In this document: in pieces, positions 1 through 11,773 of the stretch
How the letters are laid out: each line of letters begins with the position of its first letter
Position numbering within the stretch: position 1 is the stretch's first letter
Source: Rhynchopus sp. YZ270_cl-10
Lineage: Eukaryota > Euglenozoa > Diplonemea > Diplonemida > Diplonemidae
Direction: 5' to 3'
Assembly (NCBI GenBank): GCA_964035575.1
Contig: OZ037913.1
Coordinates: forward strand, 1-64,000
Length of the DNA: 64,000 nt
Position numbers and translations under genes: made by a program
The notes under the pieces: generated by a model
What the model was told of the DNA's origin: nothing
Seen by the model: only the letters and a program-made list of their open reading frames with translations
Databases searched by the model: none

Positions 1-417
1 TTTCTTATAGTCATGCAAACCTGAAAAATTAATAGCGGCGGAGCAACCACACCACAACCAGACAAGCTTGCTACATGTTGGCGAGCTTTCTTATCCCTGT
101 GAGTAATTTTGCGGCGGATCCAAACAGCTTAACAACCACAGTCTCTTATGTGTCAATATTAGCGGCGGAGCAAAATATCCTTCCTTAAACACACTGCTAA
201 ACTGCTAAATTTAGCAGTTTTTGTCCAAATATTTAGTGGGTAAATCCTGCTACATTTCAGTGACCTTTTCTGATAATCTTTTACTGTATCAGTCATGTCA
301 GCAGCATGTATCAATAATTCGCGGCGTAGCAACGTGCCTCAAAACTACATCCTCCCTCATTTTTTCGACTTTTCCGTGTCATTTCAGGTTTTCTATGAAT
401 GAATAGGCTAGCTATTT

Positions 418-537
418 CCCTCCCTCCCGCCAGAGCCCGAGGGATCCCTTGAGGGAGGTCAGGGCAGCCCGAGGGCCGAAGGCCCGAGGGCGCCCTGACC
501 TCCCGAAAGGGAATCCCGAGGGCCAAGGGAGGGAGGG
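418..537. repeat. GC-rich giant hairpin with GA/GA steps, unit 1
   Basis: About 120 bases fold back on themselves. The outer arms are CCCTCCCTCCC and GGGAGGGAGGG. Inside are 13 perfectly paired bases (GGGAGGTCAGGGC with its complement). The core at 467-491 is a 4-bp stem, a GA/GA step, a 5-bp stem and a GAA loop. At three heights both strands read GA at the same position, so the pairs there are G-A and A-G, not Watson-Crick. The same hairpin lies at 3989-4108, 7552-7671 and 15676-15795. Confidence 0.85.
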
Positions 538-948
538 ATGTAGCTTTGTGACCCGAAGAGGTCGTTTTCTGCAAACAAGCGCTTTTGTGGTGTTTTGTGT
601 ACAAACACGTACGTTTTTCGGCCCACGTGGGTACCATCGTTTGTGGCCCACGGACGCCCAAAAGCATGCGAATACGCTTTTCGAGTCGCAGAAACCAGGT
701 TGTGGGCCGTTTTAAAAAGTTTTTGGCCGGTTTCAGTCACCAAAACGCACATTCTCTCGCGGGAATTTTTGGTGCTCTCAAGGGAATCCTCTTAGCTCTC
801 AAGGGAATCCCTTGAGACCTCTGGAGGGTTACAAACATCATTTCTGCATTTGCTGAGTGATACTAATCTTTTCAACATTAATTCGCGGCGGAGCCAAATA
901 CCTCACAACCACACCATCCTGCCACATTTTAGCGAGCTTTCTTCTAGT

Positions 949-1332
949 GCGGGTTTGCGGGTTTGCGGGTTTGCGGGTTTGCGGGTTTGCGGGTTTGCGG
1001 GTTTGCGGGTTTGCGGGTTTGCGGGTTTGCGGGTTTGCGGGTTTGCGGGTTTGCGGGTTTGCGGGTTTGCGGGTTTGCGGGTTTGCGGGTTTGCGGGTTT
1101 GCGGGTTTGCGGGTTTGCGGGTTTGCGGGTTTGCGGGTTTGCGGGTTTGCGGGTTTGCGGGTTTGCGGGTTTGCGGGTTTGCGGGTTTGCGGGTTTGCGG
1201 GTTTGCGGGTTTGCGGGTTTGCGGGTTTGCGGGTTTGCGGGTTTGCGGGTTTGCGGGTTTGCGGGTTTGCGGGTTTGCGGGTTTGCGGGTTTGCGGGTTT
1301 GCGGGTTTGCGGGTTTGCGGGTTTGCGGGTTT
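949..1332 (+). repeat. (GGGTTTGC)48 array, unit 1
   Basis: A perfect 8-bp tandem array, 384 bp. It is preceded by ACATTTTAGCGAGCTTTC and followed by TTCTAGTTATTACCG. Because 8 bp read in triplets gives a 24-bp cycle without stops, long open frames appear in several frames. They encode only GLRVCGFA-type repeats and are not genes. Confidence 0.97.
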
Positions 1333-1942
1333 CTAGTTATTACCGTATAGAGGGTCTGTGAGCTGGCACCCTTGTGGAATCCAAAGTTCGCGTCCTCCCA
1401 GTAATTCTGATGGTACACTCGGGTAGAGTGGGGCCTAGAAACGACAGCCCCGGCCGGGTGCGCCCGTTTGTCCGATCTGGCAATATCTAAAATGGGTGTG
1501 GCATTTCACGGCTATTTTTGTGAGTAAAATTGCGATATTTTGTGTTTCTGAGGTGCTGGGTGTATATGTTATAAAATTTTCAAAAAACGAGATAACCATG
1601 AAATATGGACAGTATCCCCATAAAATGAGGTTATTGCGACCCTGGAGGCTCACTTTTGACACTTTGGGCCAAAATTAGGTGTAGAAGTGTATCGGCTTGA
1701 AAATATTTTTTTTCGTGATTTTTGGGGTCATTTTTTGGCTGGGAACATTGGGCCACATTTAACCACAACTTCTCAAAAGGGCAAATCTGTGGCTTTAATG
1801 GTCTCATTGGGCGTTTTTATGACCTGGACATGGGGGTCAGATTCCATTTTTAACATGTTGAAAATTGGTCACAAGACCCTGAGAGAAAACCCAAGGTCAA
1901 ATTGACCTTGAGTACCAGGTCAAATTTGTGTGGAAAAAATTT

Positions 1943-3302
1943 ACAGTACCTAATTTCTGATGCTCAAAAGTGCAAAATTCCTTCGGCAATGGCTTCATAG
2001 GACATTTCCATAACCTGGACATGGGGGTCAGACTCCACTTTTGACCACCTAAAATTTGGTCATACACATGTATGAGACCCCAAAAACCAGGATTTTGACC
2101 AAAAAATTTTCCCAGCAATTTTTGCCTACAAAAAATCGAAAAAAAAAATTTTTGATTTTGGCTCTCCGGAGTCTGTGCGTGCTGTGATGGGGTCAATTTG
2201 CGCTGAGAAATGAGTATTTTTGACCTAAAATGCATGTATCAGTTTTTACATGATTTTTGGTGTTTTTGGGGTTTTAGGTGGGTTTTTTGGTCAGTACCTA
2301 ATTTCTGATGCTCAAAAGTACAAAATTCCTTCGACAATCGCTTCATAGGACATTTCCATAACCTGGACATGGGGGTCAGACTCAACTTTTGACCACCTAA
2401 AATTTGGTAATACACATGTGTGAGACCCCAAAAACCAGGATTTTGACCAAAAAATTTTTCCCAGCAATTTTTGCCTACAAAAAATCGAAAAAAAAAATTT
2501 TTGATTTTGGCTCTCCGGAGTCTGTGTGTGCTGTGATGGGGTCAATTTGCGCTGAGAAATGGGTATTTTTGACCTAAAATGCATGTATCAGTTTTTACAT
2601 GATTTTTGGTGTTTTGGGGGTTTTAGGTGGGTTTTTTGGTCAGTACATAATGTGCAATGCTCAAAAGTACAAAATTCCTTCGACAATCGCTTCATAGGAC
2701 ATTTCCATAACCTGAACATGGGGGTCAGACACCACATTAGAGCAGCTAAAATTTGGTCATACACACGTATGAGACCCCAAAAACCAGGATTTTGACCAAA
2801 AAATTTTTCCCAGCAATTTTTGCCTACAAAAAATCGAAAAAAAAAATTTTTGATTTTGGGTCTCCGGAGTCTGTGTGTGCTGTGATGGGGTCAATTTGCG
2901 CTGAGAAATGGGTATTTTTGACCTAAAATTCATGTTTCAGTTTTTACATGTTTTTTGGTGTTTTTGGGGTATTGTGTGGGTTTTTTGGTCAGTACATAAT
3001 GTGCAATGCTCAAAAGTACCAAATTCCTTCGCAATGGCTTCATAGGACATTTACATAACCTGGACATGGGGGTCAGACACCACTTTTGACCACCTGAAAA
3101 TTGGTCATACACATGTATGATACCCCAAAAACCAGGATTTTTGACCAAAAAATTTTCCAAGCAATTTTTGCCTACAAAAAATCAAAAAAAAAAATTTTTG
3201 ATTTTGGGTCTCTGGAGTCTGTGCGTGCTGTGGTGGGGTCAATTTGCACTGAGAAATGGGTATTTTTGACTTAAAATGCATGTATCAGTTTTTACATGAT
3301 TT
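1943..3302 (+). repeat. 349-bp satellite, four copies, unit 1
   Basis: Copies start with CAGTAC at 1943, 2292, 2641 and 2990, an exact 349-bp period. The fourth is incomplete. Landmarks in each copy are TTCATAGGACATTT, CCTGGACATGGGGGTCAGA, CCCAGCAATTTTTGCC and GGGGTCAATTTGCGCTGAG. Copies differ from each other by some percent, while the blocks of different 3.57-kb units are nearly identical. The block recurs at 5506-6865 and 13630-14989. Confidence 0.95.
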
Positions 3303-3988
3303 TAGAAAACAGAAAACCACCATATTTTTGACATTGATGACAGGCTTCCCAGCACAAGTCAGTATTTAGAACAGTGTCGTTGTTCATTGGAAGCACAACG
3401 ATTATCGCTTGCCACACAACTTTGTCAAACATGGGAAGTCTCAAAATAAACGTGCCTTCCTTACGTTAAGATGTGTGGAAAATAGCCAAGCACACAAGTA
3501 CCATTATTTTGACACTGGTAGCAGTCTTCCCCGGAGATGATAGTAAATAACATTGTGCAAACTGTGCAAACTTTCTTATAGTCATGCAAACCTGAAAAAT
3601 TAATAGCGGCGGAGCAACCACACCACAACCAGACAAGCTTGCTACATGTTGGCGAGCTTTCTTATCCCTGTGAGTAATTTTGCGGCGGATCCAAACAGCT
3701 TAACAACCACAGTCTCTTATGTGTCAATATTAGCGGCGGAGCAAAATATCCTTCCTTAAACACACTGCTAAACTGCTAAATTTAGCAGTTTTTGTCCAAA
3801 TATTTAGTGGGTAAATCCTGCTACATTTCAGTGACCTTTTCTGATAATCTTTTACTGTATCAGTCATGTCAGCAGCATGTATCAATAATTCGCGGCGTAG
3901 CAACGTGCCTCAAAACTACATCCTCCCTCATTTTTTCGACTTTTCCGTGTCATTTCAGGTTTTCTATGAATGAATAGGCTAGCTATTT

Positions 3989-4108
3989 CCCTCCCTCCCG
4001 CCAGAGCCCGAGGGATCCCTTGAGGGAGGTCAGGGCAGCCCGAGGGCCGAAGGCCCGAGGGCGCCCTGACCTCCCGAAAGGGAATCCCGAGGGCCAAGGG
4101 AGGGAGGG
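3989..4108. repeat. GC-rich giant hairpin with GA/GA steps, unit 2
   Basis: Same sequence as the hairpin at 418-537, in the second tandem unit. Confidence 0.85.
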
Positions 4109-4519
4109 ATGTAGCTTTGTGACCCGAAGAGGTCGTTTTCTGCAAACAAGCGCTTTTGTGGTGTTTTGTGTACAAACACGTACGTTTTTCGGCCCACGTG
4201 GGTACCATCGTTTGTGGCCCACGGACGCCCAAAAGCATGCGAATACGCTTTTCGAGTCGCAGAAACCAGGTTGTGGGCCGTTTTAAAAAGTTTTTGGCCG
4301 GTTTCAGTCACCAAAACGCACATTCTCTCGCGGGAATTTTTGGTGCTCTCAAGGGAATCCTCTTAGCTCTCAAGGGAATCCCTTGAGACCTCTGGAGGGT
4401 TACAAACATCATTTCTGCATTTGCTGAGTGATACTAATCTTTTCAACATTAATTCGCGGCGGAGCCAAATACCTCACAACCACACCATCCTGCCACATTT
4501 TAGCGAGCTTTCTTCTAGT

Positions 4520-4895
4520 GCGGGTTTGCGGGTTTGCGGGTTTGCGGGTTTGCGGGTTTGCGGGTTTGCGGGTTTGCGGGTTTGCGGGTTTGCGGGTTTG
4601 CGGGTTTGCGGGTTTGCGGGTTTGCGGGTTTGCGGGTTTGCGGGTTTGCGGGTTTGCGGGTTTGCGGGTTTGCGGGTTTGCGGGTTTGCGGGTTTGCGGG
4701 TTTGCGGGTTTGCGGGTTTGCGGGTTTGCGGGTTTGCGGGTTTGCGGGTTTGCGGGTTTGCGGGTTTGCGGGTTTGCGGGTTTGCGGGTTTGCGGGTTTG
4801 CGGGTTTGCGGGTTTGCGGGTTTGCGGGTTTGCGGGTTTGCGGGTTTGCGGGTTTGCGGGTTTGCGGGTTTGCGGGTTTGCGGGTTTGCGGGTTT
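4520..4895 (+). repeat. (GGGTTTGC)47 array, unit 2
   Basis: 376 bp of the same 8-bp repeat with the same flanks as unit 1. It is one repeat shorter, which accounts for the whole length difference between units 1 and 2. Confidence 0.97.
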
Positions 4896-5505
4896 CTAGT
4901 TATTACCGTATAGAGGGTCTGTGAGCTGGCACCCTTGTGGAATCCAAAGTTCGCGTCCTCCCAGTAATTCTGATGGTACACTCGGGTAGAGTGGGGCCTA
5001 GAAACGACAGCCCCGGCCGGGTGCGCCCGTTTGTCCGATCTGGCAATATCTAAAATGGGTGTGGCATTTCACGGCTATTTTTGTGAGTAAAATTGCGATA
5101 TTTTGTGTTTCTGAGGTGCTGGGTGTATATGTTATAAAATTTTCAAAAAACGAGATAACCATGAAATATGGACAGTATCCCCATAAAATGAGGTTATTGC
5201 GACCCTGGAGGCTCACTTTTGACACTTTGGGCCAAAATTAGGTGTAGAAGTGTATCGGCTTGAAAATATTTTTTTTCGTGATTTTTGGGGTCATTTTTTG
5301 GCTGGGAACATTGGGCCACATTTAACCACAACTTCTCAAAAGGGCAAATCTGTGGCTTTAATGGTCTCATTGGGCGTTTTTATGACCTGGACATGGGGGT
5401 CAGATTCCATTTTTAACATGTTGAAAATTGGTCACAAGACCCTGAGAGAAAACCCAAGGTCAAATTGACCTTGAGTACCAGGTCAAATTTGTGTGGAAAA
5501 AATTT

Positions 5506-6865
5506 ACAGTACCTAATTTCTGATGCTCAAAAGTGCAAAATTCCTTCGGCAATGGCTTCATAGGACATTTCCATAACCTGGACATGGGGGTCAGACTCCA
5601 CTTTTGACCACCTAAAATTTGGTCATACACATGTATGAGACCCCAAAAACCAGGATTTTGACCAAAAAATTTTCCCAGCAATTTTTGCCTACAAAAAATC
5701 GAAAAAAAAAATTTTTGATTTTGGCTCTCCGGAGTCTGTGCGTGCTGTGATGGGGTCAATTTGCGCTGAGAAATGAGTATTTTTGACCTAAAATGCATGT
5801 ATCAGTTTTTACATGATTTTTGGTGTTTTTGGGGTTTTAGGTGGGTTTTTTGGTCAGTACCTAATTTCTGATGCTCAAAAGTACAAAATTCCTTCGACAA
5901 TCGCTTCATAGGACATTTCCATAACCTGGACATGGGGGTCAGACTCAACTTTTGACCACCTAAAATTTGGTAATACACATGTGTGAGACCCCAAAAACCA
6001 GGATTTTGACCAAAAAATTTTTCCCAGCAATTTTTGCCTACAAAAAATCGAAAAAAAAAATTTTTGATTTTGGCTCTCCGGAGTCTGTGTGTGCTGTGAT
6101 GGGGTCAATTTGCGCTGAGAAATGGGTATTTTTGACCTAAAATGCATGTATCAGTTTTTACATGATTTTTGGTGTTTTGGGGGTTTTAGGTGGGTTTTTT
6201 GGTCAGTACATAATGTGCAATGCTCAAAAGTACAAAATTCCTTCGACAATCGCTTCATAGGACATTTCCATAACCTGAACATGGGGGTCAGACACCACAT
6301 TAGAGCAGCTAAAATTTGGTCATACACACGTATGAGACCCCAAAAACCAGGATTTTGACCAAAAAATTTTTCCCAGCAATTTTTGCCTACAAAAAATCGA
6401 AAAAAAAAATTTTTGATTTTGGGTCTCCGGAGTCTGTGTGTGCTGTGATGGGGTCAATTTGCGCTGAGAAATGGGTATTTTTGACCTAAAATTCATGTTT
6501 CAGTTTTTACATGTTTTTTGGTGTTTTTGGGGTATTGTGTGGGTTTTTTGGTCAGTACATAATGTGCAATGCTCAAAAGTACCAAATTCCTTCGCAATGG
6601 CTTCATAGGACATTTACATAACCTGGACATGGGGGTCAGACACCACTTTTGACCACCTGAAAATTGGTCATACACATGTATGATACCCCAAAAACCAGGA
6701 TTTTTGACCAAAAAATTTTCCAAGCAATTTTTGCCTACAAAAAATCAAAAAAAAAAATTTTTGATTTTGGGTCTCTGGAGTCTGTGCGTGCTGTGGTGGG
6801 GTCAATTTGCACTGAGAAATGGGTATTTTTGACTTAAAATGCATGTATCAGTTTTTACATGATTT
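5506..6865 (+). repeat. 349-bp satellite, four copies, unit 2
   Basis: Same four-copy block as at 1943-3302. Confidence 0.95.
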
Positions 6866-7551
6866 TAGAAAACAGAAAACCACCATATTTTTGACATTGA
6901 TGACAGGCTTCCCAGCACAAGTCAGTATTTAGAACAGTGTCGTTGTTCATTGGAAGCACAACGATTATCGCTTGCCACACAACTTTGTCAAACATGGGAA
7001 GTCTCAAAATAAACGTGCCTTCCTTACGTTAAGATGTGTGGAAAATAGCCAAGCACACAAGTACCATTATTTTGACACTGGTAGCAGTCTTCCCCGGAGA
7101 TGATAGTAAATAACATTGTGCAAACTGTGCAAACTTTCTTATAGTCATGCAAACCTGAAAAATTAATAGCGGCGGAGCAACCACACCACAACCAGACAAG
7201 CTTGCTACATGTTGGCGAGCTTTCTTATCCCTGTGAGTAATTTTGCGGCGGATCCAAACAGCTTAACAACCACAGTCTCTTATGTGTCAATATTAGCGGC
7301 GGAGCAAAATATCCTTCCTTAAACACACTGCTAAACTGCTAAATTTAGCAGTTTTTGTCCAAATATTTAGTGGGTAAATCCTGCTACATTTCAGTGACCT
7401 TTTCTGATAATCTTTTACTGTATCAGTCATGTCAGCAGCATGTATCAATAATTCGCGGCGTAGCAACGTGCCTCAAAACTACATCCTCCCTCATTTTTTC
7501 GACTTTTCCGTGTCATTTCAGGTTTTCTATGAATGAATAGGCTAGCTATTT

Positions 7552-7671
7552 CCCTCCCTCCCGCCAGAGCCCGAGGGATCCCTTGAGGGAGGTCAGGGCA
7601 GCCCGAGGGCCGAAGGCCCGAGGGCGCCCTGACCTCCCGAAAGGGAATCCCGAGGGCCAAGGGAGGGAGGG
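7552..7671. repeat. GC-rich giant hairpin with GA/GA steps, unit 3
   Basis: Same sequence as the hairpin at 418-537, in the third tandem unit. Confidence 0.85.
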
Positions 7672-8082
7672 ATGTAGCTTTGTGACCCGAAGAGGTCGTT
7701 TTCTGCAAACAAGCGCTTTTGTGGTGTTTTGTGTACAAACACGTACGTTTTTCGGCCCACGTGGGTACCATCGTTTGTGGCCCACGGACGCCCAAAAGCA
7801 TGCGAATACGCTTTTCGAGTCGCAGAAACCAGGTTGTGGGCCGTTTTAAAAAGTTTTTGGCCGGTTTCAGTCACCAAAACGCACATTCTCTCGCGGGAAT
7901 TTTTGGTGCTCTCAAGGGAATCCTCTTAGCTCTCAAGGGAATCCCTTGAGACCTCTGGAGGGTTACAAACATCATTTCTGCATTTGCTGAGTGATACTAA
8001 TCTTTTCAACATTAATTCGCGGCGGAGCCAAATACCTCACAACCACACCATCCTGCCACATTTTAGCGAGCTTTCTTCTAGT

Positions 8083-8353
8083 GCGGGTTTGCGGGTTTGC
8101 GGGTTTGCGGGTTTGCGGGTTTGCGGGTTTGCGGGTTTGCGGGTTTGCGGGTTTGCGGGTTTGCGGGTTTGCGGGTTTGCGGGTTTGCGGGTTTGCGGGT
8201 TTGCGGGTTTGCGGGTTTACGGGTTTGCGGGTTTGCGGGTTTGCGGGTTTGCGGGTTTGCGGGTTTGCGGGTTTGCGGGTTTGCGGGTTTGCGGGTTTGC
8301 GGGTTTGCGGGTTTGCGGGTTTGCGGGTTTGCGGGTTTGCGGGTTTGCGGGTT
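8083..8353 (+). repeat. GGGTTTGC array, left part in unit 3
   Basis: About 34 copies, with one GGGTTTAC variant near 8220. The right edge passes into TACTCTCTGTATATTACC instead of the TTCTAGTTATTACCG seen in units 1 and 2. The insertion that splits unit 3 starts here. Confidence 0.95.
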
Positions 8354-10842
8354 ACTCTCTGTATATTACCGCGTTTCAGGTAGCTGAGCCGGCATCTAGT
8401 TGCGGGTGTGGCGGGTCTGCGGGTCTGCGGGTCTGCGGGTCTGCGGGTCTGCGGGTGTGGTGTGTGTGGGTGTGGCGGGTCTGCGGGTCTGCGGGTCTGC
8501 GGGTCTGCGGGTCTGCGGGTCTGCGGGTCTGCGGGTCTGCGGGTCTGCGGGTCTGCGGGTCTGCGGGTGTGGTGTGTGTGGGTGTGGCGGGTCTGCGGGT
8601 CTGCGGGTCGGCGGGTCTGCGGGTGTGGTGTGTGTGGGTGTGGCGGGTCTGCGGGTCTGCGGGTCTGCGGGTCTGCGGGTCTGCGGGTCTGCGGGTCTGC
8701 GGGTCTGCGGGTCTGCGGGTCTGCGGGTGTGGTGTGTGTGGGTGTGGCGGGTCTGCGGGTCTGCGGGTCGGCGGGTCTGCGGGTCTGCGGGTCTGCGGGT
8801 CGGCGGGTCTGCGGGTGTGGTGTGTGTGGGTGTGGCGGGTCTGCGGGTCTGCGGGTCTGCGGGTCTGCGGGTCTGCGGGTCTGCGGGTCTGCGGGTGTGG
8901 TGTGTGTGGGTGTGGCGGGTCTGCGGGTCTGCGGGTCGGCGGGTCTGCGGGTGTGGTGTGTGTGGGTGTGGCGGGTTTGCGGGTTTGCGGGTTTGCGGGT
9001 TTGCGGGTTTGCGGGTTTGCGGGTTTGCGGGTTACTCTCTGTATATTACCGCGTTTCAGGTAGCTGAGCCGGCATCTAGTTGCGGGTGTGGCGGGTCTGC
9101 GGGTCTGCGGGTCTGCGGGTCTGCGGGTGTGGTGTGTGTGGGTGTGGCGGGTCTGCGGGTCTGCGGGTCTGCGGGTCTGCGGGTGTGGTGTGTGTGGGTG
9201 TGGCGGGTCTGCGGGTCTGCGGGTCGGCGGGTCTGCGGGTGTGGTGTGTGTGGGTGTGGCGGGTCTGCGGGTCTGCGGGTCTGCGGGTCTGCGGGTCTGC
9301 GGGTCTGCGGGTGTGGTGTGTGTGGGTGTGGCGGGTCTGTGGGTCTGCGGGTCTGCGGGTCTGCGGGTGTGGTGTGTGTGGGTGTGGCGGGTCTGCGGGT
9401 CTGCGGGTCGGCGGGTCTGCGGGTGTGGTGTGTGTGGGTGTGGCGGGTCTGCGGGTCTGCGGGTCTGCGGGTCTGCGGGTGTGGTGTGTGTGGGTGTGGC
9501 GGGTCTGCGGGTCTGCGGGTCTGCGGGTCGGCGGGTCTGCGGGTGTGGTGTGTGTGGGTGTGGCGGGTCTGCGGGTCTGCGGGTCTGCGGGTCTGCGGGT
9601 CTGCGGGTGTGGTGTGTGTGGGTGTGGCGGGTCTGCGGGTCTGCGGGTCGGCGGGTCTGCGGGTGTGGTGTGTGTGGGTGTGGCGGGTCTGCGGGTCTGC
9701 GGGTCTGCGGGTCTGCGGGTCTGCGGGTCTGCGGGTCTGCGGGTGTGGTGTGTGTGGGTGTGGCGGGTCTGCGGGTCTGCGGGTCGGCGGGTCTGCGGGT
9801 GTGGTGTGTGTGGGTGTGGCGGGTCTGCGGGTCTGCGGGTCTGCGGGTCTGCGGGTGTGGTGTGTGTGGGTGTGGCGGGTCTGCGGGTCTGCGGGTCTGC
9901 GGGTCTGCGGGTCTGCGGGTGTGGTGTGTGTGGGTGTGGCGGGTCTGCGGGTCTGCGGGTCGGCGGGTCTGCGGGTGTGGTGTGTGTGGGTGTGGCGGGT
10001 CTGCGGGTCTGCGGGTCTGCGGGTCTGCGGGTGTGGTGTGTGTGGGTGTGGCGGGTCTGCGGGTCTGCGGGTCTGCGGGTCTGCGGGTCTGCGGGTCTGC
10101 GGGTGTGGTGTGTGTGGGTGTGGCGGGTCTGCGGGTCTGCGGGTCTGCGGGTCTGCGGGTGTGGTGTGTGTGGGTGTGGCGGGTCTGCGGGTCTGCGGGT
10201 CTGCGGGTCTGCGGGTGTGGTGTGTGTGGGTGTGGCGGGTCTGCGGGTCTGCGGGTCGGCGGGTCTGCGGGTGTGGTGTGTGTGGGTGTGGCGGGTCTGC
10301 GGGTCTGCGGGTCTGCGGGTCTGCGGGTCTGCGGGTCTGCGGGTGTGGTGTGTGTGGGTGTGGCGGGTCTGCGGGTCTGCGGGTCTGCGGGTCTGCGGGT
10401 CTGCGGGTCTGCGGGTGTGGTGTGTGTGGGTGTGGCGGGTCTGCGGGTCTGCGGGTCTGCGGGTCTGCGGGTCTGCGGGTCGGCGGGTCTGCGGGTGTGG
10501 TGTGTGTGGGTGTGGCGGGTCTGCGGGTCTGCGGGTCTGCGGGTCTGCGGGTGTGGTGTGTGTGGGTGTGGCGGGTCTGCGGGTCTGCGGGTCTGCGGGT
10601 CTGCGGGTCTGCGGGTCTGCGGGTGTGGTGTGTGTGGGTGTGGCGGGTCTGCGGGTCTGCGGGTCTGCGGGTCTGCGGGTCTGCGGGTCTGCGGGTCTGC
10701 GGGTCTGCGGGTCTGCGGGTGTGGTGTGTGTGGGTGTGGCGGGTCTGCGGGTCTGCGGGTCTGCGGGTCTGCGGGTCTGCGGGTCTGCGGGTCTGCGGGT
10801 CTGCGGGTCTGCGGGTCTGCGGGTTTACGGGTTTGCTTTAAA
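8354..10842 (+). repeat. Composite minisatellite: GGGTCTGC runs with 24-bp spacers
   Basis: Runs of GGGTCTGC (with some GGGTCGGC) alternate with a 24-bp unit that begins GGGTGTGG and is rich in TG. The 24-bp unit is exactly three times 8, so the 8-bp register is never lost. A 59-bp spacer (TACTCTCTGTATATTACC to the first GGGTGTGG) occurs twice, at about 8354 and 9033. A short run of GGGTTTGC (8970-9033) precedes the second spacer. Very long open frames on both strands are by-products of the repeat and are not called as genes. Confidence 0.95.
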
Positions 10843-11062
10843 TGTGGGTCACATCGTACAACTCCCTGGACCAGCACACCCAAACCTCTACAAAGCTTTC
10901 AGTCAGTATCTGATGAACAACAGGTGGATGGTTCATTACAATCTTCTCCTGAAATATCGGCGCCACAGAAACAATGAGGAAGTGCGCGGGGTCCTTGTTG
11001 TTAAGTATTTGTTTAAATACTTATTCAAGGGTGAGCCTGTGACAGGTCTATTGATGCAATGA
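10843..11062 (+). pseudogene. Helitron Rep-domain fragment
   Basis: The frame ending at 11062 reads NNRWMVHYNLLLKYRRHRNN, then EEVRGVLVVKYLFKYLFKGE. This matches the well-known block of the Helitron rolling-circle replication initiator, which has the form NRWVVPYNPYLL, KY, H.N.E, then KAVKYLFKYVYKG. Only about 70 residues are present. The upstream end fuses directly into the minisatellite, and no helicase part follows. It is therefore a broken remnant of a Helitron DNA transposon. It sits inside the segment that splits the third 3.57-kb unit and may mark how that segment arrived. The family call rests on the motif spacing and the YLFKY-KG signature. Confidence 0.7.
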
Positions 11063-11189
11063 TTTGTGTGGTAGAGTTGTGAACATTAAGGATAAAATAA
11101 GAAAACAAATAAAAAATAGCGGTAAGTGGGGAGATGTCTTTGTGGGCTTGCGGGTTTGCGGGTTTTTTTGTCTCAGTTAATTTTTGTTT

Positions 11190-11580
11190 TTGCAAAGGAA
11201 ATCTCTTGTGATGAAGAAAACATTATTTTTGGGGAGTTTGTTGTTAATTGCATAAAAAGAAAAGAAAAAAAAAAAAGAAAATGATAAAAGTTGAAGTGAA
11301 GTTACAATTACTGGCAGTAAAGCAAATAAAAAACTTCAACACCAAAACACAGTTCAAATGATCTAAGAAGTGTTTATTTTTCTATTTTAAATTGTTTTTT
11401 GTTTGGGTTTGTATTGGATACTTCTTCCCAGCCGGAGAGAAATCTCTTGTGATGAAGAAAACATTGTTTTTGGGGAGTTTGTTGTTGATTGCATAAAAAA
11501 AAAGGGAAAAAAAGAAAAAGAGAAAAGGTGTATCTACATTTATCAGAGCAAACCCGCAAACAAAATAACATATGGGGTGT
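11190..11580 (+). repeat. Two copies of a dispersed coding motif (ISCDEE)
   Basis: About 75 bp around 11195 and around 11440 are close copies. Each reads E-ISCDEENI-FGEFVV-CIK in one frame. The second copy is preceded by ACTTCTTCCCAG, which looks like a splice acceptor. A third, diverged copy lies on the minus strand near 17930, preceded by TTTTTTTCTTCCCAG. This suggests an exon shared by members of a mobile or duplicated gene family. I do not recognise the family. Confidence 0.5.
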
Positions 11581-11773
11581 CACAGTTTTTGTTTTTTTTT
11601 ATTCATTGTTTTTAGTGCCTGCTTCCGTCAGAGGTGTTTGTCAAAAATGAAATATGTCAACAAAAACAAAGAACACTTTAAATTTCATTTTTTACTACTA
11701 GTAAAGTAATTTTACGCTTCCAAAACACACACACTACCTCAGTCAATCATACACATATTCATACACAAAAAAA

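Noticed and set aside
311-752. Overlapping frames of 60-118 codons repeated in each 3.57-kb unit
   Set aside because: They overlap the GC-rich hairpin in several frames on both strands, have no known motif and no acceptor-like tract.
949-1332. CRISPR array
   Set aside because: Repeats are contiguous with no spacers, the genome is eukaryotic and there are no cas genes.
949-1332. Telomere tract
   Set aside because: GGGTTTGC is G-rich like a telomere, but the arrays are internal, recur in many places, have fixed flanks and lie within tandem units.
8376-10883. Open frames of 600-835 codons on both strands across the composite minisatellite
   Set aside because: They encode only 8-residue repeats in every frame and follow from a stop-free 24-bp cycle. 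No start context, and no unique protein sequence except the Helitron fragment at the right end.
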